From: Vitis vinifera
Taxonomy: Eukaryota > Streptophyta > Magnoliopsida > Vitales > Vitaceae
NCBI RefSeq assembly: GCF_030704535.1
Contig: NC_081811.1
Coordinates: forward strand, 5,125,001 to 5,189,000
DNA: 64,000 nt
Direction: 5' to 3'
Position 1 is the first letter of the stretch, and each line of letters starts with the position of its first letter. Under the pieces are notes generated by a model, which saw only the letters and a list, made by a program, of their open reading frames with translations, was not told the DNA's origin and ran no database searches. Positions 12,592-24,407 of the stretch are shown here, piece by piece. A program made the position numbers and the translations under genes.

Positions 12592-15500
12592 CTACTGAGC
12601 AGAAAGGGGGTTGTGAGTTCTTTTCTTTGCTTCTTCTCGAATGCACGTAAGGTTCATTTTTATCTCCCTGCTGAGCCTTCCTTCAACAAGGTAGACAGGC
12701 AACCACCGCTTCGGTTCCACATCAACTACATATGTAAGAGTAGTGTAAAATTCTTGGCCTACCGAGGAATCTTTGCCTTCCCATGTATTTGTATTGCGCT
12801 GCAACAGTCATCATTTCTTAAAATCATCACTCTTGAATATGGATCACAAAATCCTGCTTTATGTAGTTGAATGCAAGCCACGTCGTAGATGCAATTGCCG
12901 TAATAATTATACTGATTCAATATTTTATAAAACCGAGACCCTTAACTAAAGAAGAAGAAGAGAACGGAAGAAGAAAGAAGTACTGTACACTCTCCAGCCC
13001 TGAATTTTTAAATTACAAATACAGCACAAGAAATGCCAAGAATACCACAAAAAGATACTTTTCCTCCCCTCTCAAGTTGGTGCAAACATACACAAGACTG
13101 AGCAACTCACCATATCCACATATCTAACACTAGTGTTATCTATCTGAACCAACAGAATCTCAACCGAATTGTAGAAACAGCCATTGCAAGGATTGAATAG
13201 TAATGCTGAGAAAAGCACAAGCAAAAAGTTACAGTCCTCAAATAATGACTGCAAAGCTTTCAACAAAAAGATTCCTGTTGATTCAAGTCTCACCTAGCTT
13301 AAGTTTACAATGAATTTTCTTTTTGCTGGCCATTTAGTCATCAATCACTCGTCATTGTTCTAATTAGTCTACCTACTTACATTTTTCAAGGAAGAAAAAA
13401 CAGAAAAACAGTGATGGTTTCAAATCACAAAAGTTTAAAAAAGTGAGATAACATGCAAAATTCAAACCTAGAAATGCACAACCTAGAAACAACATTAAAA
13501 ATCTTACCTGCTCAATAGACCATTTTCCTTCAAAAATTTGAAAGTCACCTTCAATCATCTTAAATTCAATATCACGCTTTTCACCGAAAGGGAGACTCTC
13601 AAGATCTTTCTCATAGCAATCTACAATTCCTTTGGCATTAAATTTCAGTCCAAATGCCAAATCTTGCTGTCCGATCTGTTGAAAGAATACAATGACATAT
13701 TAAGTAGGGTTCAACAGGACCAAAATGATAGGGCTGAAGTAGAGCTATGTGCATAATTTAAATATTGTCTTGCAAACTTACAGATCATTGAAAGAATCTA
13801 GGGAGAGAGGGAGTGAGGGGATAAATGTATAATATATCAGGATATTTAAGGGATGGTGAAGAAAGGAGAAGACCAAAACAAGAGATATACTCAAAATCTC
13901 AACCAGAACTTCACAACCAGTGGTATACATATTTTAATATTTTAATGCTTTCCATCAACAGGTTCCCAAAAAAAATGCAAAGATCACGACCTCCTGAAAC
14001 TAGTGGCCTCTCACTCCAAGCTTTAGAGCTCTAGCAGCAAAGAAGATCAAGCACAGACTTATGCATTACCCACTACCTGCCAAGTTTAGAAAAAACCAGA
14101 TTCAACACTAAGTAACAAAATAGTTAACAGATTAGTAGTCAGTCTTACAGAGTCTGAAGATGCTAGCATATAGCACAACAAGCATCTTCACCTCTGAACA
14201 ATAATATGATCCATCAACAGAACCTGGTCTGCAGTTCCAAACCACACAGAAATGATAGTTTTGGAAGGAAGCTCTGCTTTCCAAATAAGCTCAAACGAAG
14301 AAACCTTCAAGGAAAGGCATACAAAGCCTTCTAGAAAGATTTCCACATAAATGTGCCTGACTTACAAAATAACCATTCTCCCTATCTTCTCAGAATGCTC
14401 CAAGATGGAAGCTATACAAAACAGTTGGAATGTTCTATTCCCCATAAAAGTCCACTTCCCAGTCATTTACAAGAAAGGCACTGAAACAAGCTGAGTTACC
14501 TAACATCAGCCTGCAATCAGACAGGAGCCCTTATACTAACCATAATTGCAAAAAAATCTGAGAGGGCTATCTGCAAACTCAGGCTCAAAGCTACTGGTTT
14601 GGGACCCAGAAATAATGAAAAATTAATCTGAAAAGCAGTTTGAAGATAAACAAGAAATTTGAAGGGAAAGCCAATGAGAAAGGACAAGACAATGGATATA
14701 AAATATCATTATGAAGAAAATTTCCATGCTTAAGAGACTTCATCTACATGTCACAGAAACATAAGGAAACTCATTTTCAAGAAAGGGATAAATATTTTTT
14801 TCTCAAGCATATTTTAAATTACTTGAGTGGTTTATCAGGAAACATATATGGGTTTCCTAATAATTTTAAGAGAAGTCCACCATTGGTTTCAGAAATGGGA
14901 TGCAAGGCCCCGGGAATAGAGTTTGGGGTAGTTAGTACTGACGATCACTGTTTGTTAGGTCAAAAGCTTATTCTCACACCATTACACCACACCTGATTGA
15001 CCTCTTTAGGGAAAAACAAATTAGGAGATATTTTTTGCAGGCCACATGCATTGTACTATTAACTCAACCCTAAACCTGCCAAAGAACAATCTCTACATAT
15101 TTAGTAGCAACTATTCTCCTCTACAAGGCTGCAACCTATCTTGTTCCTTGCAAAAACTCTAAAAACCAGTTTTAATATTTTTTTCAACAGCAATAAACGG
15201 ATTTTTTTTTCTTTTCCTTTTTTTTTTTTTTTTTTGAATAAGAAAAAAAACAATTATAGTAATAGAAGGGTAGAAAAAATAATGTGGGGGCAATCAGTTG
15301 TTAAAGGAAAACAACCAGTAGCATACAAGCAACAAAAAGAAGTGCAAAATGAAATCAAGAGTCCAAGACAACTATGGTGGATACAATGTCATTTAAAGTA
15401 CTTCAAGCTTGAACCATTTTAGGTATTGACTAAGCTATCTGCCCAAAAGAAGCTCTGATCAAAAAGGAAGACAAGATAGCAATGCTACCAACTCTCCTTT

Positions 15501-18500
15501 TATCAAAGCTTTGTTCCACTACATGAAGTGATACTTGAATCCTTCCTCGTCACTGCTCTACAGATCAACCTAGGAAGGTAACAGGAAATAGTCAGATTAG
15601 GGAGTTTTAAATTTCTTAAGTACTCTTTTCCAGAAAATGAACCATTGCTCCATAACCTAATGTCCTTTGTGGTAAAATACTAAAAGACCAAACCCTATTA
15701 TCTAGCACTTCAGAAGGGAAGGATATACTATATGGCAGAGTATTCTCCATAAGACATAACCCAATATCCTTTATGATACTACTTACCTATCAAAAAAAAA
15801 AAATATCCTTTATGATACTAAAAGACCAAACCCCAGTATCTACCACTCCAGGAAGGAGGCTATACTATATAGTAGAGTACTCTCCACAAGACACCATATT
15901 TTCTTGACCAAGGAAAGAGAAGGCAGAAAGTTGTTGCATTTAAAATACCATGCTATACCGAAGATTAGAACCCCTGACAAGCAACCACCTCAAAGCATTA
16001 CTTGGTGTACCTAAAGAATTCAACTAGTTGTCACAAGTCATGCAGAAAAGGGAGAACATGGACCAAGAACAAATGATCAATAGAAGTAGCTACATGTAGA
16101 ATGCCAAAGCATTCCTCCACCAGCCACACGTTCTCATCTTGATATAAGTCAAGGATGGCGTGTTCAAGTTAGGGAGGATGTGGGGGTCGATTGCTTTCTC
16201 GGAGGGGATTAGAGGGATTCAGAGGCTTTCTCGGTGAAAGCTAGAGCGTTGATGACTGACGAAGCGTTGACAGCCGAGGCATCCAGGTACGAGTCCTTTC
16301 CCGCTATCTTTGGGGGGGATCGGGTCTTCTTCTCTTCTTCTCCTCCTTTTGGGTGTGATCAGGCTTTGGTGGTGGGGGGTGTTTCTGGAACGGAAGACAT
16401 TGTTGAAGGAGTTGGGTTTCAGGCTCTGCTACGCGCTGTGCTGACTGACGGTAGTCCATGGGTGACGGGTACAGAGAGGGAAAAGTATATGGGTAATAGG
16501 TCGCAGGCGAATGAGGATCTGCAGGAAAGGGAGGACCCGGGCAGCAGTTAGGATGAAAGTAGCTTGGCAAAGTTCAGTAAGGCTCTGGGGTTCATGACAG
16601 AAGGTGTTGAAGGGGAAATTCTTAAATTGCTTCTAAGATTGAAAACCAAAAGAGATCAATGCAAGAAGAAGGGAATTCCATGAATGTCTAGGTTTGATCG
16701 GGAAGTAAAAAAATTGGAATGTTCGATTAATTATGATGGAGAGAGCAGAAAGAAAGGTTCGGATAGAAGAAGTAGGGATAGAGCTTTGTGTTTTAAATGA
16801 AGATTAAGATTTTAGCTTGGAATGTCCGGGAAGTAAATGACAAAAATAAGAGGAAATTAATTAAAGCCTTAATTAGTTCCCAAAAAGTGGACTTGGTATG
16901 CCTGCAGCAGAATAAAATGACAGAGATGTCTTTAGGAGTGGCGCGAAGTCTAGGAGTGGGGAGATTTTTAGAATGGGGAGCTCTGAATGCTAGGGGTGCA
17001 GCTGGAGGGGTGGTAGTTTTCTAGTATAACAGAGTGTTGGAGCTGGTAGGGATGGAGGTGGATCTCTTCTCCATTTCCTGTCGGTTCAAGAATTGCGAAG
17101 ATGGGTTCAAATGGATTTTCTCAGGAGTGTATGGCCCTACTATGAAAAGATATAGAGAACTGTTTTGGGAAGAGTTAAGGGCTATCTGTGGGCTTTGGAA
17201 TGATCCATGGTGTATTGGCGGAGATTTCAATATGATCAGATTTCCGAATTAGCGTAGAAGAGGAGGGAGGGTGTCTCCTTCAATGAGAAGATTTTCGGAA
17301 GTGATTGATGACCTGGACTTGAGGGATCTCCCTCTACAGGGGGGCCCATTCACCTGGAGCGGAGGGTTGAACAGTCAAGCTATGTCCAAACTAGATCGTT
17401 TCTTGGTGTTGGAGGACTGGGAGGGCCACTTTAACGGGGTAGTGCAATGTACTCTTCCTAGGCCAGTGTTCGATCACTTTCCTATCCTATTGGATGGGGA
17501 AGAGGTTAGAAGGGGGCTTGTCCCCTTCCGGTTTGAAAACATGTGGCTAAAGGAGGAGGGTTTTAAGGATCTGCTGAAGGGGTGGCGGCAAAGTCTAAGA
17601 TTCAATGGATCCTTTAGTTTCATTCTTGCAAAGAAATTGAAGGCTTTGAAGGCTATCCTAAAGTCTTAGAACAAGGATGTTTTTGGGAAGGTGGGAGTGA
17701 ATAAGCATTTGGCCTTGGACAAAGTGGCTTTCTGGGATGCTCAGGAGAAGCTGCGTCCATTATCAATGGAGGAACTGGAAGCTAGAAAGGAAGCAAAGGG
17801 GGATTTCGAGAAATGGTCTCTAATGGAAGAGGTTTCTTAGAGACAAAAATCAAGAGAAGTGTGGTTGAGGGAGGGTGACAGAAACACAAGCTTCTTTCAT
17901 AAGATGGCCAATTCCCATAGAAGGAGAAACTGTTTGTCTAAGATTAAAATAAATGGAACCTGGTTAACTGAGGAGCAGGAAATTAAGAGGGGTGTGGTTG
18001 GAGCTTTTAAGGACCTTCTGACTGATCCGGCTTATTGGCACCCATCTATGGAAGGTTTGGACTTTAATAGGATTGATGTTGAGGGAATAGCTAGACTGGA
18101 GGAGGTATTTTCAGATGAAGAGGTTTTCTCTACACTCTCAGATCTGAACCGGGATAAGGTTCCTGGTCCAGATGGTTTCCTCCTTAGTTTTTGGTAGTTT
18201 TGTTGGGATTTTGTCAAAGAAGAGGTTATGGGTTTTTTGAAAGAATTCCACGAGCATGACAGATTTGTAAGGAGCCTGAATTCAACCTTCTTGGTCCTAA
18301 TCCCAAAAAAATCAGGAGCCGAGGACCTAGAGACTTCAGACCGATCAGTTTGATGGGAGGATTGTATAAACTGTTGGCAAAAGTGTTAGCTAACAGGCTT
18401 AAGAAGGTAGTAGGAAAGGTAGTGTCTTCAGCTCAAAACGCCTTTGTTGAAGGAAGACAGATTCTTAATGCTACCCTTATTGCCAATGAGGCAATAGATT

Positions 18501-21500
18501 CCTTGTTGAAACGAAATGAGAGTGGGGTGTTATGCAAGTTGGATTTAGAGAAGGTATACGATCACTTAAACTGGAATTTTTTGTTGTTTGTAATGCAAAG
18601 TATATGTTTTGGGGAGAAGTAGACCGGGTGGATTTCCTGGTGCATTTCCACAGCATCGTTTTCTGTCTTGGTCAATGGCACTCCGGCAGGTTTCTTCAAC
18701 AGTTCAAGGGGGCTGCGTCAGGGGGATCCCCTTTCTCCCTATCTTTTTGTGATCGGGATGGAGGCTCTTAGTAGGCTCATCCTTAGAGCAGTGGGGGGGG
18801 GGGGGGGGGGGGGGGGGGTTTCTTTCAGGCTGTAGAGTAAATGGAAGAAGTGGAGATGGGCTTTGGTCTCTCATTGGCTGTTCGCAGACGATACCTTAGT
18901 GTTTTGTGAAGCTTCCGAAGATCAGATGGTTTACTTAAGCTGGTTATCGATGTGGTTTGAAGCTATATCAGGTTTTAGAATCAATTTGGACAAAAGTGAA
19001 ATTTTGCAAGTTGGAAGAGTGGAGAATCTGGAGGCTTTGGCTCTCGAGGTTGGATGTAAAGTGGGAAGGCTACCATCTTCTTACTTGGGGATCCCTTCGG
19101 GGGCGAATCACAAGTCTATGGCCGTTTGGGATGGGGTGGAAGAGAGATTACGGAAAAGGCTTGCCATGTGGAAAAGGCAATTTATATCCAAAGGAGGGAG
19201 AATCACCCTAATTTGTAGTACATTGTCAAGTATGCCCATATACTTGATGTCTTTACTTCGAATGCCAAGAGTGGCTAGTTTAAGGTTGGAAAAAATTCAA
19301 AGGGATTTTTTGTGGGGAGGGGGAGCTTTGGAGAGGAAGCCTCATCTAATTAATTGGGATACCGTTTGTTTGGACAAAAGGAAGGGTGGCTTGAGAGTTA
19401 GACGTCTGTCTACTCTCAATAGGGCCCTTTTATGTAAGTGGAACTGGTGCTTTGCGAATGAAAGGGAGAATCTTTGGAGGCATGTCATTAGTAGGAAGAA
19501 GGGGAGGAAGAAGGGGGTTGGTATACTAGAGAAGTTAGGGAGGGTTTTGGAGTAGGCTTTTGGAAGGAAATAAGGAAGAAAGGTGCTCTTTTGCAAAACA
19601 AAGTCGTTTTTTCTGTGGGAAATGGTAGAAATGTGAAATTTTGGAAAGATAATTGGTGTGGGAACTTCGCCCTCTGTAATTCTTTTCCCTCCTTGTATGG
19701 TTTTGCTTCCTCTAAAGAGGCTTAGGTAGTGGAGTTATGGGATCCTTCGGGAGAGGAAGGGGTCTGAAGCCCTAGTTTATCTAGGCCCTTCAAAGATTAG
19801 GAGGTGGAGGAGGTGGAGAGATTACTTTTGACAATCCGGGAAAGGAGGCTTAACCCTCTTTTGGAAGATAGAATGTTGTGGAAAGAGACTACGAATGGGA
19901 TTTTCTCAGTTAAATCTCTTTATAATGTTCTAACTTCAAGAAGAGTTGATCAATTCCCTAATAGTATGATCTGGAGTCCTTGTGTGCCTACTAAAGTGAG
20001 CTTTTTCGCTTGGGAGGCATCTTGGGGTAAGTTGCGTACTCTGGATCAGCTTAAAAAGAGGGGCCGGATTCTTGCTAATAGATACTTCCTTTGCTGTGAG
20101 GAAGAAGAGTCAATTGATCATATTCTTATTCATTGCACCAGGGCAAGAGTTATATGGGAGTTATTGTTTGCTCTTTTTGGAGTTACTTGGGTCCTTCCTT
20201 TTTCGTTTAGAGATACCCTTATTGGATGGTGTGGCTTTAACTTGGGCAAGAAGCGTAGAAAGGTGTGGAAGACGGCTCCTTTGTGTCTTTTTTGGGCGGT
20301 TTGGAAGGAAAGAAATAGGATTGCTTTTGATAATGAGGAGTTTTCGATTCATAGGTTGAAAAATTCTTTTGTATGTTATCTTTGGTCGTGGACTAAGTCG
20401 GTTGTAAATGAAAGTCCTCTTCCTTTACTCAGTTTTTTTGTTTGGCTAGGTGCTAGTTGAGGAATGGTTTTGTATCTTCTCTTATTTTGTTTGTGCCTTA
20501 AGGTGCGTCTTGTATACCCCCTGTATGCTTTTGGGTCAGCCTCAAGGTGTCATTTTCTAATATATTTATGTGTTTGCCTATCCAAAAAAAATATATAAGT
20601 CAAGGAAGGTCCTCTTTTTAGTTGGTAAATAGCAAGTGATTTATTGCTTAATAACAATACCTAGGGACATTTAAAACCAATGATCAGAAGAAATGCAGCA
20701 TTTTGCAAGAGAGAATTGTTCATAGAGTATAGAAACTCTATCTAGCTAGTATAGTCTTTACAAGCTTATCCCTATCTTATAACCTTTTTCCCTTCTTTAG
20801 CTAGAATATTTACAAAAATGTTTATAATAACTTTCCTTATTCTACAAGGAAATCTAATAATATTATTTTTTTGATAGATAAAACCAATTGCATTAAAAAT
20901 AAAAATGTCACAAAGACGCACCAACATACACAAGACGTATACAAATAGCACAAAAACACGAAAAGAACCACAACAACCCCCACCCTTAACCAGAACCAAG
21001 CCACTCAATGAAATCAAATAAAGACAAAGAATCTATCTATATGTACTTCTTTTCCCAAGTGAACAAATTTCTAAGAAAGAACACCTTAAAAAACTGAGCA
21101 AAATGCTCCTCATTATCAAACAACTTGAGATTTCTTTCCTTCCAAATCGTTCAAAAGATACATAATGAAGCTACTCTCTAAACCCTTTTTCATTTTTTGC
21201 CCACAAATGAACCATGCCACCCTAATAAAGCCTCATTAACTATAGCAGCTTTCACCCAATGGATACCAAAGAGATCAAATAACAATTACCAAAGGATCCT
21301 AACCAGTGAACAATAAAGAAGGATGTAATCTGTGGATTCTTCATCTTCATTGCAAAGAAAACACATATTGACCAAAGACCACCCACTTTTTTTAAGTTGA
21401 TTTAAAATCAAAACTTTGCCTTAAGAAGCTTGCCATGTGAAAAAGTTAACTTTAGAAGGGACCCACGAGTTCCAAACTTTTCGCATTGGAAAAGAAATAG

Positions 21501-24331
21501 CAAACCCCAATTCCAAAGCGGCATATAAAAGCTTAACAGAGAACTTATTATTGTCCAAATTTATCCACACCATCTTATCTTCTCCCTCTGTATCAACTAC
21601 CATTCCTTGCAATCGTAAAAATAAATCTTCTACTTCATCCACCTCCCAATCATTCAAAGGTAAAAAAAAAAACAAAAAACAAGGGTTCTAACAACCTCTC
21701 ATCCCTATCTAAACCCAAAGATCCGCCGCCCATGCTTCTCTTGAAATAGCCAAGGTATATAAAGAGAGAAAGGAAACATGCAATGGTTCATCTCCACACT
21801 ATTTATCTGTCCAAAACTTCATCCTCCTCTCATTACCCAATACAAAAGAAAAACGACCTAAGAAAGAGTTTTGTTCCTTCGTAATGGATTTCCAAAGCCT
21901 TAATCCATGCCCATCTTTAACTTCACCAAACCACCACCCACTCTCATCCTTTCTATATTTGCCCCCAATCGCTTACGTCTAAAAACACCTTTTTTAGTGG
22001 CATACCACCAACTCCATTTGCACAAAAACGCCTTATTTAACAAAAAAATACACCAAATCTCTAACTCATCCATGCTCTTCTCCAAACACACAGTGGACCA
22101 CTTCACAAGATGTATTTTTTTCACCAACCATCCACCTCTCCATAAGAAATCTCTTTGAATTTTTTCCAACCTCAATCTAATTGCCCTCAGAATCTGGAAT
22201 AAAGACAAAATAAATGGGAATGCTAGATAAAGTGCTCTTAAATCTTAATGAGAGTAAATCGCCCCCTTATAGAGATGAATTGCCTTTTCCACAATGAGAG
22301 TCTTTTACAAAACCTCTCTTCCACCCCATCCCAGACTGACACTAATCTAAACGAAGCAACTAGAGGCAACCCTAAATAGGTAGAAGGAAGTGTGCCTTCT
22401 TGTACCCAAGCTCTAAAGCCAACTCCTCAACTTGATCCACGCTACCAATAGGAATCAGCTCACTTTTCTCCAAGTTCACTTTCAACCCCGAACAAGCCTC
22501 AAACCACATGAGCAACTAGCATAAATGAACTATTTGATCTTGGGATGCCTTACAAAAAACAAGAGTATAGTCGGCAAACAACAAATGGGACACCTCCTCC
22601 CCTTCACCTTCTCTCCTCTTCACCTTTACCCCTAAAATATAACTGCCTTTTGTAACTCTTCAAAGAAGAAAACTTAGAGCCTCCATTGCCATAACAAATA
22701 AATAAGAAGACAAAGGGTTCCCTTGCCTCAAACCTCTAAAGCCTTGAAAGAAACCCTAGGAGTACCATTAAAAAATCATTGAAAACCTTGAAAATGAGAT
22801 GCACCATTTAATCTAATCTATCCACCTTTGCCTAAAATTCATCTTTTCAAGAACGGACAACAAGAAGTTTCAATTCACATAATCATAAGTCTTTTCAATA
22901 TTTATCTTACACAAAACACCACAAACATTACTCTTTAGCAAAGAGTCAATGGCCTCATTTGCTATTAGCACTACATCAAGAATTTGTTCATCTTCTACAA
23001 AAGTATTTTGTGACTACAAAATCACCTTACCCACCACCAGCTCGAGTCTATTAGCTAAGACCTTTGCAAGGACTTTATACGAATTGCCTACCAAACTAAT
23101 AGGCCTGAAATCATTAAGATCATCTGCACCCCCTTTCTTTGGGATTAACACCAAAAAAGGAGCATTAAGACTCTTCTCAAATCTCCCTTATCATAAAATT
23201 CTCTAAAAAAACTCACCACCTCATTCTTCACAAAATCCCAACTAAAATGCCAGAAAGCCAAAGAAAACCCATCCATCCTAAACACTTATCTCCATTTAAA
23301 TTCAACAAAGCAATGAAAACCTCCGCCCCTGAGAATAGCTCTTCCAACTATTCTGCCTCGTAAGTGCCTAAAACTTTAATAACCAGAGCATTGATACTAG
23401 GTCTCCAGTCTGGAGGTTCTAATAAAAGAGAACCATAAGCCCTTACTACCCCTTCCTTCAAACCATCCACCTCAGAGAACCACTCGCCATTAATTTTAAT
23501 CCTAGTCAAGTAGCCATTTTGTGGAAATACCTAGTATTTTTGTCTCCCACTTTAAGCCATAATTCCCTAGAATTCTGTCCCCACGAAAAATTTCTTCCGG
23601 CCCCAGTTACTGTAATCCTCCATATCAATAATTGTAAGGAAATATATATTATTATTGAAAGGACAAGTCATAGTTGAAACGAAGGCGGTCCATATTTTCT
23701 GTCAGTGGCTTCATTCAATATGCAGAATCAAAATAACTCTACTCGTCTTCTGTATAAAATTATCGCAAAGACAAAGCCCAAAGACCTCACATCACTGAGA
23801 GACTAGCATAGCATATGAAAATTTAATACGAGAAATGAATAACTGAACCTGAAAAAGTCGAGCGAATTTCTCTCCTTTTTCAACCAACTGGCTGACTGCG
23901 AGGCCCGGAATAAAATCGGCCAATCCCTCATAATCAGTCAAAATGCTCCAAACAGTGTGGAGGTTAGCATCAATAACAATTTTGGATCGAATCCTCCGAG
24001 AGTTGTTTCCGAGCTTCTCTATCTCAACCTCTTCCACGCCATTGTTCTCAAGCTTCTCTACCTCAATCTCTTCATCACCATCAGCATCGCCGCCGAAGGA
24101 GGTGGAATCCTCATTAGAGTACCCAAATTTGTAGGAAAAGAGCTTCGGAGAGGCGGCAGCAGCAGCGGCAGCACCTACCAAGGCATGGGAGGAGCTAGAG
24201 GAGCTAGGACTTCTGATTCTATTCGCGGCGGCGGTAGCGCCGGGGGAGGTACCCCCATCGCGGAAGAAGAGAGTGTGGGGCGTTCCTGATGAGATTGGAA
24301 AAGCGCGCATATTGGGGATCAGCAAATCCAT
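12592..24331 (-). CDS. START-like / polyketide cyclase family protein
   Basis: Three coding exons on the minus strand: 24331-23849, 13675-13508 and 12798-12592 (TAG), 858 nt, 285 aa, all phase 0 with GT-AG junctions. The first in-frame ATG is 24331; an in-frame stop lies upstream. Residues 1 to about 105 are Ser/Ala-rich with acidic EIEVEKLE-like repeats. From about 115 the sequence follows the SRPBCC/COQ10-like fold: [20 protein letters not shown], then FIPGL, WSIEQ and an [10 protein letters not shown] helix near the C terminus. Family members bind hydrophobic ligands in a helix-grip cavity; the ligand here is unknown and plastid targeting is only possible. It resembles Arabidopsis At4g01650 in length and pattern. 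The exon 1-exon 2 intron spans 10.2 kb because it carries two LINEs and a micro-LINE. The C-terminal end ([11 protein letters not shown]) is less certain because a further splice could change it. Confidence 0.85.
15659..15893. repeat. Imperfect tandem duplication of about 140 bp in an intron
   Basis: Two copies of a unit containing TACTAAAAGACCAAACCC and a later CTATACTATAT...GAGTA(T/C)TCTCCA(T/C)AAGACA block lie head to tail: copy 1 starts near 15659 and copy 2 near 15763. The second copy was then split by the micro-LINE at 15781-15801. No coding potential. Confidence 0.6.
15763..15819 (+). mobile_element. Ultra-short LINE-tail insertion with target-site duplication
   Basis: An 18-bp direct repeat, AATATCCTTTATGATACT, at 15763-15780 and 15802-15819 flanks a 21-bp insert, ACTTACCTATC followed by a run of A. 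The insert is only the end of a LINE 3' tail. It lies in the 10.2-kb intron of the START-like gene, just upstream of the larger LINE. Confidence 0.8.
16797..20460 (+). pseudogene. LINE ORF2 (endonuclease-reverse transcriptase) pseudogene
   Basis: This frame encodes the recognisable EN-RT-zinc finger polyprotein of the LINE at 16142-20606, broken by several stops and at least one frameshift. Most stops fall where related copies have Trp. Reverse transcriptase landmarks are still readable, which suggests decay after a fairly recent insertion. The frame ends at 20460, upstream of a 3' UTR of about 130 bp. Confidence 0.9.
18793..18818. repeat. 26-bp poly-G homopolymer
   Basis: An uninterrupted run of 26 G lies inside the LINE reverse transcriptase region, between the RT palm segment and the FADD motif. 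Related copies have a short Gly codon stretch here. It may be a true expansion or a sequencing/assembly artefact. Confidence 0.9.
20866..23635 (-). mobile_element. 5'-truncated LINE retrotransposon, decayed
   Basis: Read on the minus strand, this begins near 23600 with [13 protein letters not shown], the segment after the endonuclease domain. It continues through reverse transcriptase, [14 protein letters not shown] (about 22120-22170) and a C-terminal region, ending in TATCTATCAAAAAAA at 20866-20880. There are many stops and frameshifts. AAGGAAAT occurs on both flanks (20846-20853 and 23636-23643) and may be a remnant of the target duplication. It lies in the same intron as the LINE at 16142 but in the sense orientation of the host gene. 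Confidence 0.85.
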
Positions 24332-24386
24332 ATCCGCAGTGCCACTTTCTCTTCTCAAATTGGACTGGGTTTCATTCTCCAACTCC

Positions 24387-24407
24387 CTAACGGCTTTTTA
24401 GAACCAT
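24387..24407 (-). promoter_or_regulatory. Possible short upstream ORF of the START-like gene
   Basis: If transcription starts upstream, an ATG at 24407 opens a six-codon frame ending in TAG at 24387, about 55 nt before the main ATG. Such uORFs can lower translation of the main frame. The transcription start is not known. Confidence 0.35.

Larger units (their letters stand above)
16142..20606 (+). mobile_element. LINE (L1-type) retrotransposon, near full length and decayed
   Basis: A 14-bp target-site duplication, ATATAAGTCAAGGA, at 16142-16155 and 20593-20606 brackets an element ending in a short poly(A). Order: a shortened ORF1 remnant (16234-16790), then ORF2 from 16797 with endonuclease (SWNVRG-like start, GGDFN near 17220, DHFP near 17475), reverse transcriptase (PGPDGF near 18165, FRPISL near 18337, FADDTLVF near 18885) and a C-terminal zinc-finger-like [15 protein letters not shown] segment near 20090. 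The gap before ORF2 is too short for a full ORF1. ORF2 has stops at about 17022, 17250, 17667, 17838, 18195 and 19553, and a frameshift near 18310, so the copy is dead. The endonuclease LQETK motif reads LQQNK, losing the catalytic Glu. It is antisense to the host START-like gene. Confidence 0.95.

Noticed and set aside
24332-24382. START-like protein start 17 codons earlier
   Set aside because: The codon at 24382 is TTG and an in-frame stop precedes it; the first ATG is 24331.
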